Positions 1 through 7,593 of a DNA stretch of 42,662 nucleotides are shown here, one piece after another (position 1 is the stretch's first letter; each line of letters starts with the position of its first letter). A model generated the notes under the pieces. It did no database searches. It was not told the DNA's origin and saw only the letters and a list, made by a program, of their open reading frames with translations. Origin of the DNA: Nesterenkonia halophila (lineage in GTDB: Bacteria > Actinomycetota > Actinomycetes > Actinomycetales > Micrococcaceae); the NCBI RefSeq assembly GCF_009467795.1, contig NZ_WIAX01000019.1, forward strand, positions 1 through 42,662, written 5' to 3'. The position numbers were made by a program, and so were the translations under genes.

Positions 1-2
1 TG

Positions 3-257
3 GCCGCGCAGAGCACCGAGGACGAGCCGCCGGTGGTCGACCCGGCCGAGGACACGTCCCCGGGACGGGGGCCCGCGCAGGAGCCCCGACTGCAGGCCCG
101 CCGGCGGGCCGCCCGCCCGATGACCGATCGCGAAGGGTCCGCCGAGGCCCCGGAGCCGACGTCGTCCTCTGCGCAGGCCGCTGACGAGGATGCCCGCCGC
201 ACCGCCGATCAGCGGGGCGGCCTCCGCTCGATCTGGCGCCGTCTGAGGAGGAAATGA
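3..257 (+). CDS. ftsE: FtsE C-terminal tail (partial)
   Basis: This open frame enters from the left edge and ends in TGA at 255-257. The visible part holds only low-complexity sequence rich in Pro, Glu, Ala and Arg, ending in a basic stretch (IWRRLRRK). No ATPase motif is visible. The call rests on position: the frame overlaps the start of ftsX by 4 bp (ATGA), which is the usual ftsE-ftsX arrangement. FtsE is the cytoplasmic ATPase of the FtsEX complex, which controls peptidoglycan hydrolysis at division. A long disordered tail after the ATPase domain occurs in some actinobacterial FtsE proteins, and the basic end might touch membrane lipids (inference). A GAGGAGG ribosome site for ftsX lies inside its last codons. 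Confidence 0.6.
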   Translation, partial: AAQSTEDEPPVVDPAEDTSPGRGPAQEPRLQARRRAARPMTDREGSAEAPEPTSSSAQAADEDARRTADQRGGLRSIWRRLRRK

Positions 258-1168
258 TGCACCGACTGATGCACATGCTCGGCGAGACGCTCGCTTCGCT
301 GCGGCGCAACGTCGCCATGGTCGCCTCGGTCGTGCTGGTCACGTTCATCTCGCTGACCTTCGTCGGCTCGGCGGCGCTGATGCAGACCCAGGTCGACCGG
401 ATGACCGACGAGTTCCACGACCGTCTGGAGGTCTCGGTCTTCCTCTGCACCGAGAACTCGCCGGAGTCCTCGTGTCCGACCGGCGCGGTCAGCGACGACC
501 AGCGGGCCGCGCTGGAGCAGTCGCTCGAGGAGGGCGCGGCCAGCCAGTACGTCGACAGCTACCGGCACGAGACCCAGGAGCAGGCGCTGGAGAACTTCCA
601 GTCCTCCCAGGACGCCGCGGCGCCCGCGATCGAGGCCGGCGACATGCCCGAGTCCCTCCGCGTGCTGCTGGTGGACCCCGAGGAGTACGACGTGGTCACC
701 GAGCTCTTCGCCGGCGCCCCCGGCGTGGAGACGGTCGCCGACCAGCAGGAGGTCATGGACCAGGTCTTCGCCATCCTCGACGGGATGACGCTGGTGGCCC
801 TGGCCGTCGCGGCGGTGATGATCGTCTGCGCAGTGCTGCTGGTCTCGACGACCATCCGACTCTCGGCCTTCAGCCGGCGGCGGGAGACCGGGATCATGCG
901 TCTGGTCGGCGCCTCGAAGGCGATGATCCGCACCCCCTTCGTCCTGGAGGGCGTGGCGGCCGCCCTCCTCGGCTCCCTGCTGGCCTGCGCGGCGACCTGG
1001 GTGGTCGCCGAGCACCTGATGGGGGAGTGGCTCGACCAGCAGATCCCGGCCATCCAGTTCATCGACGGCTCCGCGGCCTGGGTCGTCATGCCGGTGCTGC
1101 TGCTGATCGGCGTACTGCTGGCGGTGCTCTCCTCCTGGGTGACGGTCCGCCGGCACCTGACGGTCTGA
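254..1168 (+). CDS. ftsX: Cell division protein FtsX
   Basis: This is the membrane subunit of the FtsEX complex, 304 residues. Four membrane segments are visible near residues 20-43, 174-200, 228-252 and 274-296. A large extracytoplasmic domain of about 130 residues lies between the first two, as is usual for FtsX. This domain carries two cysteines (65 and 74), which could form a disulfide. In actinobacteria it is thought to bind and activate peptidoglycan hydrolases such as RipC (family knowledge). The RRRETGIMRLVGAS stretch after TM2 is typical of the FtsX/MacB permease domain. Two ATG codons stand in tandem at 254 and 257. The first overlaps the ftsE stop and follows GAGGAGG, so translational coupling is likely. 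Confidence 0.93.
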   Translation: MMHRLMHMLGETLASLRRNVAMVASVVLVTFISLTFVGSAALMQTQVDRMTDEFHDRLEVSVFLCTENSPESSCPTGAVSDDQRAALEQSLEEGAASQYVDSYRHETQEQALENFQSSQDAAAPAIEAGDMPESLRVLLVDPEEYDVVTELFAGAPGVETVADQQEVMDQVFAILDGMTLVALAVAAVMIVCAVLLVSTTIRLSAFSRRRETGIMRLVGASKAMIRTPFVLEGVAAALLGSLLACAATWVVAEHLMGEWLDQQIPAIQFIDGSAAWVVMPVLLLIGVLLAVLSSWVTVRRHLTV

Positions 1169-1212
1169 GCCGGATGCGGCCGCCGGACCCGTGCCGCGCC
1201 CGTCCAGGGGCG

Positions 1213-1228
1213 CTGCCGGACACGGCAG
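1213..1228 (+). terminator. Candidate terminator of ftsEX
   Basis: CTGCCG and CGGCAG form a perfect 6-bp stem with a GACA loop, 45 bases after the ftsX stop and just before the ssrA promoter. No T-run follows, as is common at this GC content. Confidence 0.35.
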
Positions 1229-1248
1229 TCGGCGGAGCGTCCGGAATA

Positions 1249-1278
1249 TTGCCCGGACGCGCGCCGTTGGCATACACT
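1249..1278 (+). promoter_or_regulatory. Candidate ssrA promoter
   Basis: TTGCCC (1249-1254) and TACACT (1273-1278) are separated by 18 bases and fit a housekeeping sigma-70 promoter. Transcription would begin near 1285, leaving a 5' leader of about 50 bases to be removed before the mature tmRNA end at 1337. Confidence 0.5.
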
Positions 1279-1336
1279 GGAGTACCTGCCCGATGGGGAA
1301 CCTGAGGGCGGGGAACGGTTCTTGACAACCGCATAC

Positions 1337-1712
1337 GGGGACGATCGGTTTCGACGATCTGAGTTGAGCATGGGGAAGCGGGCCGAGGATGTAGAGTGCC
1401 CTCGTAAAAACCCCTCTGCAACCCAATAAGTGCCGATTCTAAGCGCACTGACTTCGCCCTCGCTGCCTGATAGCAGCGACGCGAGTCTGTCAGCCTGAGT
1501 TCGCTGTCGACTCAGAGCCTGGCATCAGCTAGATAGCCACTGGACGCCGTCCTCGTCGTGGGGACGTCGCTCGACATTCACACGGCTGGGCCCGGGCCAT
1601 CCACTCGTCTGCATGATGGATGGGGCCGAGCAACACCCGATGCGCAGACTGCGCCCGGAGAAGTCCATGCGAATCCAGATCGGACGCGGGTTCGATTCCC
1701 GCCGTCTCCACC
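1337..1712 (+). ncRNA. ssrA: Transfer-messenger RNA (tmRNA)
   Basis: tmRNA rescues ribosomes stalled on broken mRNAs and tags the nascent peptide for proteolysis. The 5' end GGGGACG (1337-1343) pairs over 7 bp, including one G-U pair, with CGTCTCC (1703-1709), forming the acceptor stem of the tRNA-like domain. The T-arm GGGTTCGATTCCC is at 1688-1700. The tag frame runs from GCC at 1432 to the TGA at 1468-1470 and encodes ADSKRTDFALAA, ending in the degradation signal ALAA. After the discriminator A1710 the genome reads CCG, so the terminal A of CCA must be added after transcription. The partner gene smpB lies about 1.7 kb away on the other strand, separated by an arylsulfotransferase-like gene. 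Confidence 0.96.
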
Positions 1713-1715
1713 GCT

Positions 1716-1758
1716 GACGACGCCCCGTCCGGACCACTGGTCCGGGCGGGGCGTCGTC
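1716..1758. terminator. Bidirectional terminator between ssrA and the sulfotransferase-like gene
   Basis: GACGACGCCCCG (1716-1727) and CGGGGCGTCGTC (1747-1758) enclose a second pairing, CCGGACCA with TGGTCCGG. The result is an almost unbroken stem of about 20 bp with one G-T pair. It begins four bases after the tmRNA end and lies 36 bases from the convergent gene's stop, so it can serve both transcripts. Confidence 0.8.
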
Positions 1759-1794
1759 GTGTCCGCAGCACGCACGGCGGCGCCGACCACGCCG

Positions 1795-3387
1795 TCACTC
1801 CTCGTCGGCGGACTCGGAGGGCGTCGTGCCGCCCAGGACCTCGCCGTCGTCGTCCAGCGCCTCGATGCGCAGCGACCCGGCCTCCGCGCCGCCGTCCGGG
1901 ACCGGGATCGTGGTCTCGAAGCCGTCGCGAGCGACGGTCGCGGCCTCTTCCTCGCCGGCGGTCAGCCGCCACTCGGCGACCTCGGTCGCCCCGTTCCACG
2001 AGACCTGGACGGCGGACTCGCCGCCCTCCTCGGTCAGCACGGCGTCCGGGTCGGTCGTCGGCCGGCCCTGCCACTCGAGCGCGTAGCCCCGGTAGCTGCC
2101 TCCGCCGCCGTCATAGTCGCCGTCGAGGCATTCGTCCCCGTGGCAGACGTCGTAGATCAGCTCGCCGTCGGCGGTGTACTCCGAATAGTGCGGGCGGGAT
2201 CCCCAGCCGATGAACATGCCGCCGTCGTCCAGCAGCTGGGCGTTGGCCATGGCGCTGGAGACCCGTTCCTCGGGAGGCCGGTACTCGGCGGCGACCTCGG
2301 CGGTCATCGCCTCCTCGTCCAGCGCCAGCCGCAGCCCGCGCGAGGACTCGTCGTCGTCTCCGCCGTGGGCATGGTTGTCGAAGAGCGTCAGCGTGCCGTC
2401 CGGGGCCCGGTGGGCGTCGTGCTGCCAGGAGAAGACCGCGTCCTCGTCCAGGCTGAAGTCGCTGGACGAACCGCCCAGCGTCCAGTCCACCGCGCCGGTG
2501 CTGCGGTCCAGGCGGTAGACCGCATGGGTGTGACGGGCCGAGACCAGCAGCGAGCCGTCGTCGTCGACGGTGATCGAATTGATGTGGAAGTAGTCGAAGG
2601 GCTCCTCCGCGGAGCCGAGCACCGCGGGGTCCTCGTCACCCTCGGCTTCCTCGGCGACCTCCTCGCGCTCGGCGGCGTAGTCGACCATCGTCTCCGTCAC
2701 CGGCACATGGTCCAGGGCGCTCCACTCGAAGACGACGTCGCCGGTGGCGATGTCGACCTCCTGGATCACCGCGTCCTCGACGTGCCCGTCGGCGGGCCCG
2801 CCCACGTCGGTGAGGTCGGCCTCCGTCGGCACGTAGGCGGCCAGCAGCATCGTGCCGTCCTCGGTGATGGTCGTCTCGTGCAGGTCGGCCTCGTCGGGAC
2901 CCAGCGACCCGCCGGTGGTGACCCGGGTGATCTCCTCATAGGAGCCGTCCAGGACCGTGACCTCGCCATGACCGTGGCCGCCCTCGCTGGGACCTTCGTA
3001 GACGGTGAGCACGTCCCGGCCGTCGTACTCCTGCACGCGCAGGTCGAAGGGGTCGTCGTCCGGGTCCTCGTCGGAGGCCGGGCGCATCCACACCAGCTCT
3101 CCGGCGGCGTCGAGGATGAGCGAGCCGTCCTGCGGCGTCCGCGTGCCGTAATTGGGGCTGAGGAAGATGTACTCGTCCGCGGCGTCCCGCCGGGCGGACC
3201 AGGCCGGTCCCTCGGTGATCTCCACGGCAGGCGGCTTCAGGTCCGGGCGGGAGAGGAACTCCTGGTGGGGGATGGGGCGGGACTCGTCGTCGCCGTCGTC
3301 TCCTCCGCAGCCGGCCAGCGCCAGCATCGCGGTCGCCGTCGCGGCCGATCGCCGCAGCCGGCGCTGCCCTCGGCGCACGCGCCCCAT
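1795..3387 (-). CDS. Arylsulfotransferase (ASST)-family lipoprotein
   Basis: The protein has 530 residues. It begins with a basic N-region, a short hydrophobic segment and a lipobox (LAG-C27), so it is probably an exported lipoprotein. The body matches the Arylsulfotransferase_2 family (PF14269-like beta-propeller). Hallmarks are FDYFHINSI at 264-272, SARHTHAVYRLD near 283-294, and WQHDAH at 321-326, followed by a FDN motif. ASST enzymes move sulfate between phenolic compounds without PAPS, using a histidine; several conserved His are present, but which one is catalytic cannot be told here. The physiological substrate is unknown. The start is ATG at 3387 with GGGAGGA upstream. Conserved-neighbour logic places ssrA next to smpB, so this gene looks like an insertion in that interval. 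Confidence 0.8.
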   Translation of the reverse strand: MGRVRRGQRRLRRSAATATAMLALAGCGGDDGDDESRPIPHQEFLSRPDLKPPAVEITEGPAWSARRDAADEYIFLSPNYGTRTPQDGSLILDAAGELVWMRPASDEDPDDDPFDLRVQEYDGRDVLTVYEGPSEGGHGHGEVTVLDGSYEEITRVTTGGSLGPDEADLHETTITEDGTMLLAAYVPTEADLTDVGGPADGHVEDAVIQEVDIATGDVVFEWSALDHVPVTETMVDYAAEREEVAEEAEGDEDPAVLGSAEEPFDYFHINSITVDDDGSLLVSARHTHAVYRLDRSTGAVDWTLGGSSSDFSLDEDAVFSWQHDAHRAPDGTLTLFDNHAHGGDDDESSRGLRLALDEEAMTAEVAAEYRPPEERVSSAMANAQLLDDGGMFIGWGSRPHYSEYTADGELIYDVCHGDECLDGDYDGGGGSYRGYALEWQGRPTTDPDAVLTEEGGESAVQVSWNGATEVAEWRLTAGEEEAATVARDGFETTIPVPDGGAEAGSLRIEALDDDGEVLGGTTPSESADEE

Positions 3388-3458
3388 GCCACATCCTCCC
3401 GGAGTCGTCCGGGCCTGATCCTAGCCGCCGGCGGCCGAGGCCACCAGAGGCAGGCGGC

Positions 3459-3974
3459 TCAGTCGACGCCGAGATTGCGGTAGCGCATCGCCCGCTGGGC
3501 GTCACGCTCGTCCTGCTTGCGGCGCAGCGTCTCGCGCTTGTCGAACTCGCGCTTGCCGCGCGCGATGCCGATCTCGACCTTGGCCCGGCCGTCGGAGAAG
3601 TAGAGCTGCAGCGGCACGATCGTCATCCCGGAGGACTCGATCTGCCGGGAGATCTTGGCCAGCTCCTTGTGGTGCAGCAGCAGCTTCCGCTTCCGCCGGG
3701 CGCTGTGGTTGGTCCAGGTGCCGTTGAGGTACTCCGGGATGTGGATCTGCTCGAGCCAGAGCTCGCCGGACTTCGAGAAGGCGGCGAAGCCGTCGGTCAG
3801 CGAGGCCTGCCCCTCGCGCAGCGACTTCACCTCGGTGCCGGCGAGCACCAGGCCGGCCTCGTACCGGTCCTCGATGTGGTAATCGTGCCGAGCGCGGCGA
3901 TTGGTGGCCACGACATGATTGTTCGGGTCCTTCGCGGCCTTGTTGCGGGCCTTCTGCTTGGCCTTCGTCGCCAT
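3459..3974 (-). CDS. smpB: SsrA-binding protein SmpB
   Basis: SmpB is a 171-residue OB-fold protein that binds the tRNA-like domain of tmRNA and brings it to stalled ribosomes. Typical sequence includes [17 protein letters not shown] near the N-terminus, then [10 protein letters not shown], and the basic C-terminal tail ([16 protein letters not shown]) that enters the empty mRNA channel. The chosen start is the ATG at 3974, because GGAGGAGG lies just upstream and the N-terminus then reads [17 protein letters not shown] longer frame upstream has no family similarity. smpB is transcribed toward the sulfotransferase-like gene, with a GC palindrome (3424-3435) between them. Confidence 0.95.
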   Translation of the reverse strand: MATKAKQKARNKAAKDPNNHVVATNRRARHDYHIEDRYEAGLVLAGTEVKSLREGQASLTDGFAAFSKSGELWLEQIHIPEYLNGTWTNHSARRKRKLLLHHKELAKISRQIESSGMTIVPLQLYFSDGRAKVEIGIARGKREFDKRETLRRKQDERDAQRAMRYRNLGVD

Positions 3975-4039
3975 GTGCCACCTCCTCCGGGCTGCGTGCC
4001 GCCCGCCGCGGATCGGGCGGCGGGGATCCGGGCCCGGGG

Positions 4040-4073
4040 CGACGGCGCGCCGTCGGGCCGACTGCCCATGATA
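4040..4073 (-). promoter_or_regulatory. Candidate smpB promoter and leader palindrome
   Basis: On the minus strand, TATCAT (4068-4073) fits a -10 element about 95 bases before the smpB start; no good -35 is seen. Downstream of it, in the expected leader, is the perfect 16-bp palindrome CGACGGCGCGCCGTCG (4040-4055). Confidence 0.35.
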
Positions 4074-4076
4074 CAC

Positions 4077-4106
4077 CCGGCGGCGGCCGCGCACGCCCGC
4101 CGCCGG
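4077..4106 (-). terminator. Terminator of the crcB pair
   Basis: CCGGCGGCGG and CCGCCGCCGG form a perfect 10-bp stem with a 10-base loop, directly after the stop codon of the second crcB gene. Confidence 0.6.
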
Positions 4107-4107
4107 C

Positions 4108-4500
4108 TCAGCCCAGCAGCAGTCGCGCGGCCGCGATCCCGGCGGCCGCGCCGGCGCCTCCGCAGAGCACGTGCATCGCCCAGAGCCCGGCGGCGGCCAG
4201 CCGCCGGCCGGCGACCCAGCGTTCGGCCGCGCGCAGCGAGACGGTCGCGAAGGTGCTCAGCGCGCCGAGCAGCCCGGTGGTCAGCGTGACCAGCAGCGGC
4301 GCGGTCGTCGTCCCGGGCTCGACCGCGGCCGGCTCGACGGTGATCCAGCCGTATACCAGCCCCAGGGCCAGGCAGCCGGCGGTGTTCGCCAGCAGGATCC
4401 CGCACGGCAGCAGACGGTCCAGCATCAGTCGCAGCACCGCCCCGGCCGCGCCGCCCAGTCCGACGCCGAGGACGACGGCGATCGTCATCTCTGCCGTCAT
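4108..4500 (-). CDS. crcB: Fluoride channel CrcB/Fluc, second subunit
   Basis: This is a 130-residue membrane protein with four predicted hydrophobic segments. It carries the Fluc signatures [14 protein letters not shown] near the N-terminus, [12 protein letters not shown] in the middle and [14 protein letters not shown] in the third segment. Fluc channels let toxic fluoride leave the cell passively and act as antiparallel dimers. Its ATG overlaps the stop of the upstream crcB gene by 4 bp. The two subunits are therefore probably made together and may form a heterodimer, as known for paired genes in Gram-positive bacteria. Compared with its partner it has the weaker form of the TTFS motif (STFA), which may reflect unequal roles of the two subunits. 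Confidence 0.88.
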   Translation of the reverse strand: MTAEMTIAVVLGVGLGGAAGAVLRLMLDRLLPCGILLANTAGCLALGLVYGWITVEPAAVEPGTTTAPLLVTLTTGLLGALSTFATVSLRAAERWVAGRRLAAAGLWAMHVLCGGAGAAAGIAAARLLLG

Positions 4501-5000
4501 CGGGCGGCTCCTGTGCGCCGGGCCCCGGGCTGCGGCGGGCCCACGGCCCCGAAGATCGCCCGGCCGACGGTGATGCCGGCGGCCGCGGCGGCGGTGCAGC
4601 CGAGGATGCTGATGAGCAGATAGGCGATCAGCTCCGGCGCGGCGGGATTGACGAGGGTCTGGGCGGCGAGCTCGTCGAACATCGCCCCCGGCACCGCCGG
4701 CATCACTGCGACGATGACCAGCGAGAAGGTGGTGTAGGAACCCAGCAGTCCGGTGCCCAGCGTCGGGACGACCCAGCGCGGCAGCCGGTGCACTGAGGCC
4801 ACTCCGGTCAGCAGGCCGAGCAGTCCGGAGCCGGAGAGGTTCACCGCCAGCGTCGTCCAGGGGAACTTCATGCTCTGCTCGGGGAGCAGCTCGCCCACAG
4901 TCAGCCGGGCCAGCGCGCCGACGGCGCCGGCGAGGGCGACCAGCGGCACGATCAGGCGCAGCGGGGGCGCGGCGGGGGCGGAGGTCTCAGCATCGGGCAC
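4497..5000 (-). CDS. crcB: Fluoride channel CrcB/Fluc, first subunit
   Basis: This CrcB-family protein has 167 residues, longer than usual because of a Pro/Ala-rich N-terminus and a basic C-terminal tail. Family motifs are AGAVGALARLTVGE, LAVNLSGSGLLG and the pore motif TGLLGSYTTFS. It is the first gene of a two-gene operon with the next crcB. The start is GTG at 5000, with no clear ribosome site; on the minus strand TAGTCT lies six bases before it, so a leaderless transcript is possible (weak, no -35 seen). The 47-base gap to the upstream mntR stop contains nothing resembling the fluoride riboswitch often found ahead of crcB. Confidence 0.87.
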   Translation of the reverse strand: MPDAETSAPAAPPLRLIVPLVALAGAVGALARLTVGELLPEQSMKFPWTTLAVNLSGSGLLGLLTGVASVHRLPRWVVPTLGTGLLGSYTTFSLVIVAVMPAVPGAMFDELAAQTLVNPAAPELIAYLLISILGCTAAAAAGITVGRAIFGAVGPPQPGARRTGAAR

Positions 5001-5047
5001 CGTCCCAGACTAGTACGACTCCGACGCGGGCCCGGCGACGGGCACGC

Positions 5048-5767
5048 TCAGCGATCGACCAGCGAGACGCGTATGGCGTGGGCCAGCTCATGGGCCAACC
5101 GGATGCCCTCGCCCGCCGGGGCGCGGGCGACGACGACGTCGCCGCCCTCCGTCGCGGCCGCAGTGCGCACGGTGATCCGCGCGCCGATGTCGACCTGCTC
5201 CTCGGCGAGCGTGCGCAGCGCGTCGGGCACGGCGTCGTCGACCTGCTCCAGGCGCACCGCGGCCGACTCGGGCACCCGGCAGAGCCGCTCGGTCTCCGGG
5301 TGCTCCATGCTCAGGTCCCGGCGGGGGATGGGATCGCCGTGCGGATCGACGGCGGGCCGCTCGAGCCGTTCGTCGAGCCGGTCGATGAACGTCTCCGAGA
5401 CCGCGTGCTCGAGGCGCTCGGCCTCGTCATGGACCTCGCCCCAGTCGTAGCCGAGCTCGCGGACCAGCCAGGTCTCGATCAGCCGGTGGCGCCGGACCAT
5501 GGCCAGCGCCAGTCGGCGGCCCTGCTCGGTGAGTCGCAGCGGCGCGTAGGGATGGTGGTCGACCAGTCCCAGCTCGGCCATCTTGCGCACCATCAGCGTC
5601 ACCGAAGGGTTCGAGACCCCCAGGGTGCGGGCGAGCGCCGAGGCGGTGACCACCGGATCGTCCTCCCACTCGGTGAGGCCGTAGATGGTCTTGGCGTAGT
5701 CCTCCACCGAGGTCGTGGCGGTGTCGGTGCGGGTCGAGCGCCCCTGGGCGGAGGTGCGCGGGCTCAT
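5048..5767 (-). CDS. mntR: DtxR-family metal-dependent repressor, MntR-like
   Basis: The protein has 239 residues with three domains: a winged helix (about 20-85), a dimerisation and metal-binding domain (86-160), and a C-terminal SH3-like domain (about 170-239). Aligned to DtxR, the metal residues His94, Glu98, His113, Glu120 and His121 are kept. The DtxR Met10 position is Asp23 and the Cys102 position is Glu117. Asp and Glu at these places are the pattern of Bacillus MntR, so manganese rather than iron is the probable co-repressor. The gene lies next to a manganese-type ABC importer in the same direction. The start is ATG at 5767 with GGAAGGA upstream; an upstream in-frame GTG/ATG extension was rejected for lack of such a site. 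Confidence 0.85.
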   Translation of the reverse strand: MSPRTSAQGRSTRTDTATTSVEDYAKTIYGLTEWEDDPVVTASALARTLGVSNPSVTLMVRKMAELGLVDHHPYAPLRLTEQGRRLALAMVRRHRLIETWLVRELGYDWGEVHDEAERLEHAVSETFIDRLDERLERPAVDPHGDPIPRRDLSMEHPETERLCRVPESAAVRLEQVDDAVPDALRTLAEEQVDIGARITVRTAAATEGGDVVVARAPAGEGIRLAHELAHAIRVSLVDR

Positions 5768-5785
5768 GGGATCCTTCCGCGAGAG

Positions 5786-5803
5786 GGGCCCGCCGGCGGG
5801 CCC
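5786..5803 (-). terminator. Palindrome between mntC and mntR
   Basis: GGGCCCGCCGGCGGGCCC is a perfect 18-bp palindrome just upstream of the mntR ribosome site. It may end the importer transcript or fold in the mntR leader. The remaining bases of this 171-bp gap show nothing recognisable. Confidence 0.35.
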
Positions 5804-5938
5804 GACGGGCATCGTGGCTGTGCTGGCGACGGCACTCGCCGACGCGGCGACGAGCCGCGACGGGGAGCGCCGGCATCGTGCGCCCAGTCTATCCGTCCGT
5901 CCCGGGCGTCGATGCCGGCAGAGCCTCGCCCCGTCGGC

Positions 5939-6805
5939 TCAGGCCGCGGCGGCGGTCCGTCGGGCACGCGCCGCCCGGGCGATGAGCCCTTTGTGCGGGG
6001 CCAGCACATAGGCCAGGCCGAAGAGCGTCGACTGCATCAGGACGATGGTCCCGCCGGTCGACAGGTCCAGCCAGTAGCTCAGGTAGACGCCGCTGACCGC
6101 GGCGAACACCGCGCCGCCGGAGGAGACCATCAGCATCCGTCCGAACGTCCGGCAGGTCAGCATCCCGGTGGCCCCGGGGATGACCAGCATCGCCACCACC
6201 AGGATGATGCCCAGCGTCTGCAGCGCGGTCACGGTGGTCAGCGCCAGCAGCACCAGCAGCAGCGCCGAGAGGGCGGCCGTGGAGAGTCCGACGGTGTGGG
6301 CGTAGGTGCGGTCGAAGGCCAGCAGGGTCAGGTCCCGCCGGGCCAGCAGCAGCACCGCCGCAGTCGCCAGCCCCAGCGCGAGGACCTGCCACAGGTCGGT
6401 CCGCGAGGTGCCCAGCACGTTGCCGAAGAGGATGTGCTGCAGATGCGTCTGGCTCGGCACCCGTGAGATCAGCACCAGGCCCAGGGCGAAGAGCGTGGTG
6501 AACACCACGCCGATTGAGGTGTCGCGCTTGATCACCGGGGTGCTGCTGATCCCGCCGATGAGCAGCACGGCGATCAGGCCGAAGACGAAGGCGCCGGCGG
6601 CCATCGGCACTCCCAGCAGCTGGGCCAGCACGATGCCCGGCAGGATGGAGTGGGCCACCGCCTCGCCCATCAGCGACCACCCCATCAGCACCAGCCAGCA
6701 GGAGAGCAGCCCGCAGACGCCGGCGGCGACGACGGCCACGGCCAGCGCGTTCTGCATGAAGGCGAACTGCAGCGGCGCGGCCAGGATCTCGACGATCAGC
6801 TCCAT
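5939..6805 (-). CDS. mntC: Manganese ABC transporter permease
   Basis: This is a 288-residue ABC-3 family permease (MntC/SitC/PsaC type) with about eight hydrophobic segments. The stretch GWSLMGEAVAHSILPGIVLA is the conserved coupling region of this family, and VIPGATGMLT near residue 207 is also typical. It is the membrane channel of a cluster-9 metal importer. Its ATG lies 10 bp inside the end of the ATPase gene, so the two are tightly coupled. It is the third gene of the minus-strand unit binding protein, ATPase, permease. The basic, Ala-rich C-terminus (ARAARARRTAAAA) is probably cytoplasmic. Confidence 0.88.
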   Translation of the reverse strand: MELIVEILAAPLQFAFMQNALAVAVVAAGVCGLLSCWLVLMGWSLMGEAVAHSILPGIVLAQLLGVPMAAGAFVFGLIAVLLIGGISSTPVIKRDTSIGVVFTTLFALGLVLISRVPSQTHLQHILFGNVLGTSRTDLWQVLALGLATAAVLLLARRDLTLLAFDRTYAHTVGLSTAALSALLLVLLALTTVTALQTLGIILVVAMLVIPGATGMLTCRTFGRMLMVSSGGAVFAAVSGVYLSYWLDLSTGGTIVLMQSTLFGLAYVLAPHKGLIARAARARRTAAAA

Positions 6806-7593
6806 GGGGCCTCCTGTCGTCCGACGGCGTCCTCGGTGCTGTCCGCGGCGCCGCCGTCGTCGGCCAGCACAGTGCCGAAGGCGCCGGCGAGGGTGGACTC
6901 GGTCAGCACCGCCGACGGCGGGCCGGCGGCGAGCACACGGCGGTGCAGCAGCACCACCTCGTCGGCGAGGTCGGCCAGCGAGTCCAGATGGTGGGTGGAG
7001 ACCAGCACTGTGGTCCCGGCGTCGCGGAGGGCATGCAGCGTGGCGGTGATCAGTTCCTCGGAGCCGCGGTCGACGCCGGCGAAGGGCTCGTCGAGCAGCA
7101 TCAGCGGGGCCTGCTGGGTCAGCGAGCGGGCCAGGAACGCCCGGCGCCGCTGGCCGCCGGAGAGCTCGCCGACGGTGCGCCGGCGCAGCTCGGCCAGCCC
7201 GACCTGCTCCAGCGCCTCGGCGACGGCGGCACGGTCGGCGCGCCGCGGCCGGCGGGTCGGGCCCTGGTGCGGGATGCGGCCCATCATGACCATCTGCGCC
7301 ACAGTCAGCGGGAAGGTGTGGTCGATCGTGTCGTGCTGCGGGACATAGCTGACCACATTGCGGCGACGCGCCTGCTGGGGCGGCTTCCCGTGCAGCCGGA
7401 CAGTGCCGGCCAGCGGGACGCGGAGCCCGAGCAGCGCGGAGAACAGCGTGGACTTGCCGGAGCCGTTGGCGCCGACCAGCGCGGTGATCGTGCCGGCGGT
7501 CAGCCGCAGATCCACGCCCTGCAGGGCCAGCACGCCGGGATAGCCGGCGCTGAGCCCAGACACCTCGACTGCGGCGGCGGGAGCCTGGGTCAT
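6796..7593 (-). CDS. mntB: Manganese ABC transporter ATP-binding protein
   Basis: The protein has 265 residues with all ABC ATPase motifs: Walker A GANGSGKST near residue 41, signature LSGGQRRR, Walker B LMLLDEP and the switch histidine in STHHLD. YVPQHDTIDHTFPLTV matches the Q-loop of metal-type (MntB/SitB) ATPases. It energises import through the adjacent permease. It overlaps the binding-protein gene upstream by 4 bp and the permease downstream by 10 bp. Confidence 0.9.
   Translation of the reverse strand: MTQAPAAAVEVSGLSAGYPGVLALQGVDLRLTAGTITALVGANGSGKSTLFSALLGLRVPLAGTVRLHGKPPQQARRRNVVSYVPQHDTIDHTFPLTVAQMVMMGRIPHQGPTRRPRRADRAAVAEALEQVGLAELRRRTVGELSGGQRRRAFLARSLTQQAPLMLLDEPFAGVDRGSEELITATLHALRDAGTTVLVSTHHLDSLADLADEVVLLHRRVLAAGPPSAVLTESTLAGAFGTVLADDGGAADSTEDAVGRQEAPWS

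Noticed and set aside
1322..1327. TTGACA as the -35 of the ssrA promoter
   Set aside because: It lies only ten bases before the mature tmRNA end and has no -10 element at the right distance; the pair at 1249-1278 fits better.
1558..3483. A 641-codon plus-strand frame starting inside the tmRNA gene
   Set aside because: It overlaps tmRNA and runs opposite the ASST-family gene, whose lipobox, ribosome site and motifs are convincing.
5001..5047. Fluoride riboswitch upstream of the crcB genes
   Set aside because: The gap is only 47 bases and lacks the conserved riboswitch core.
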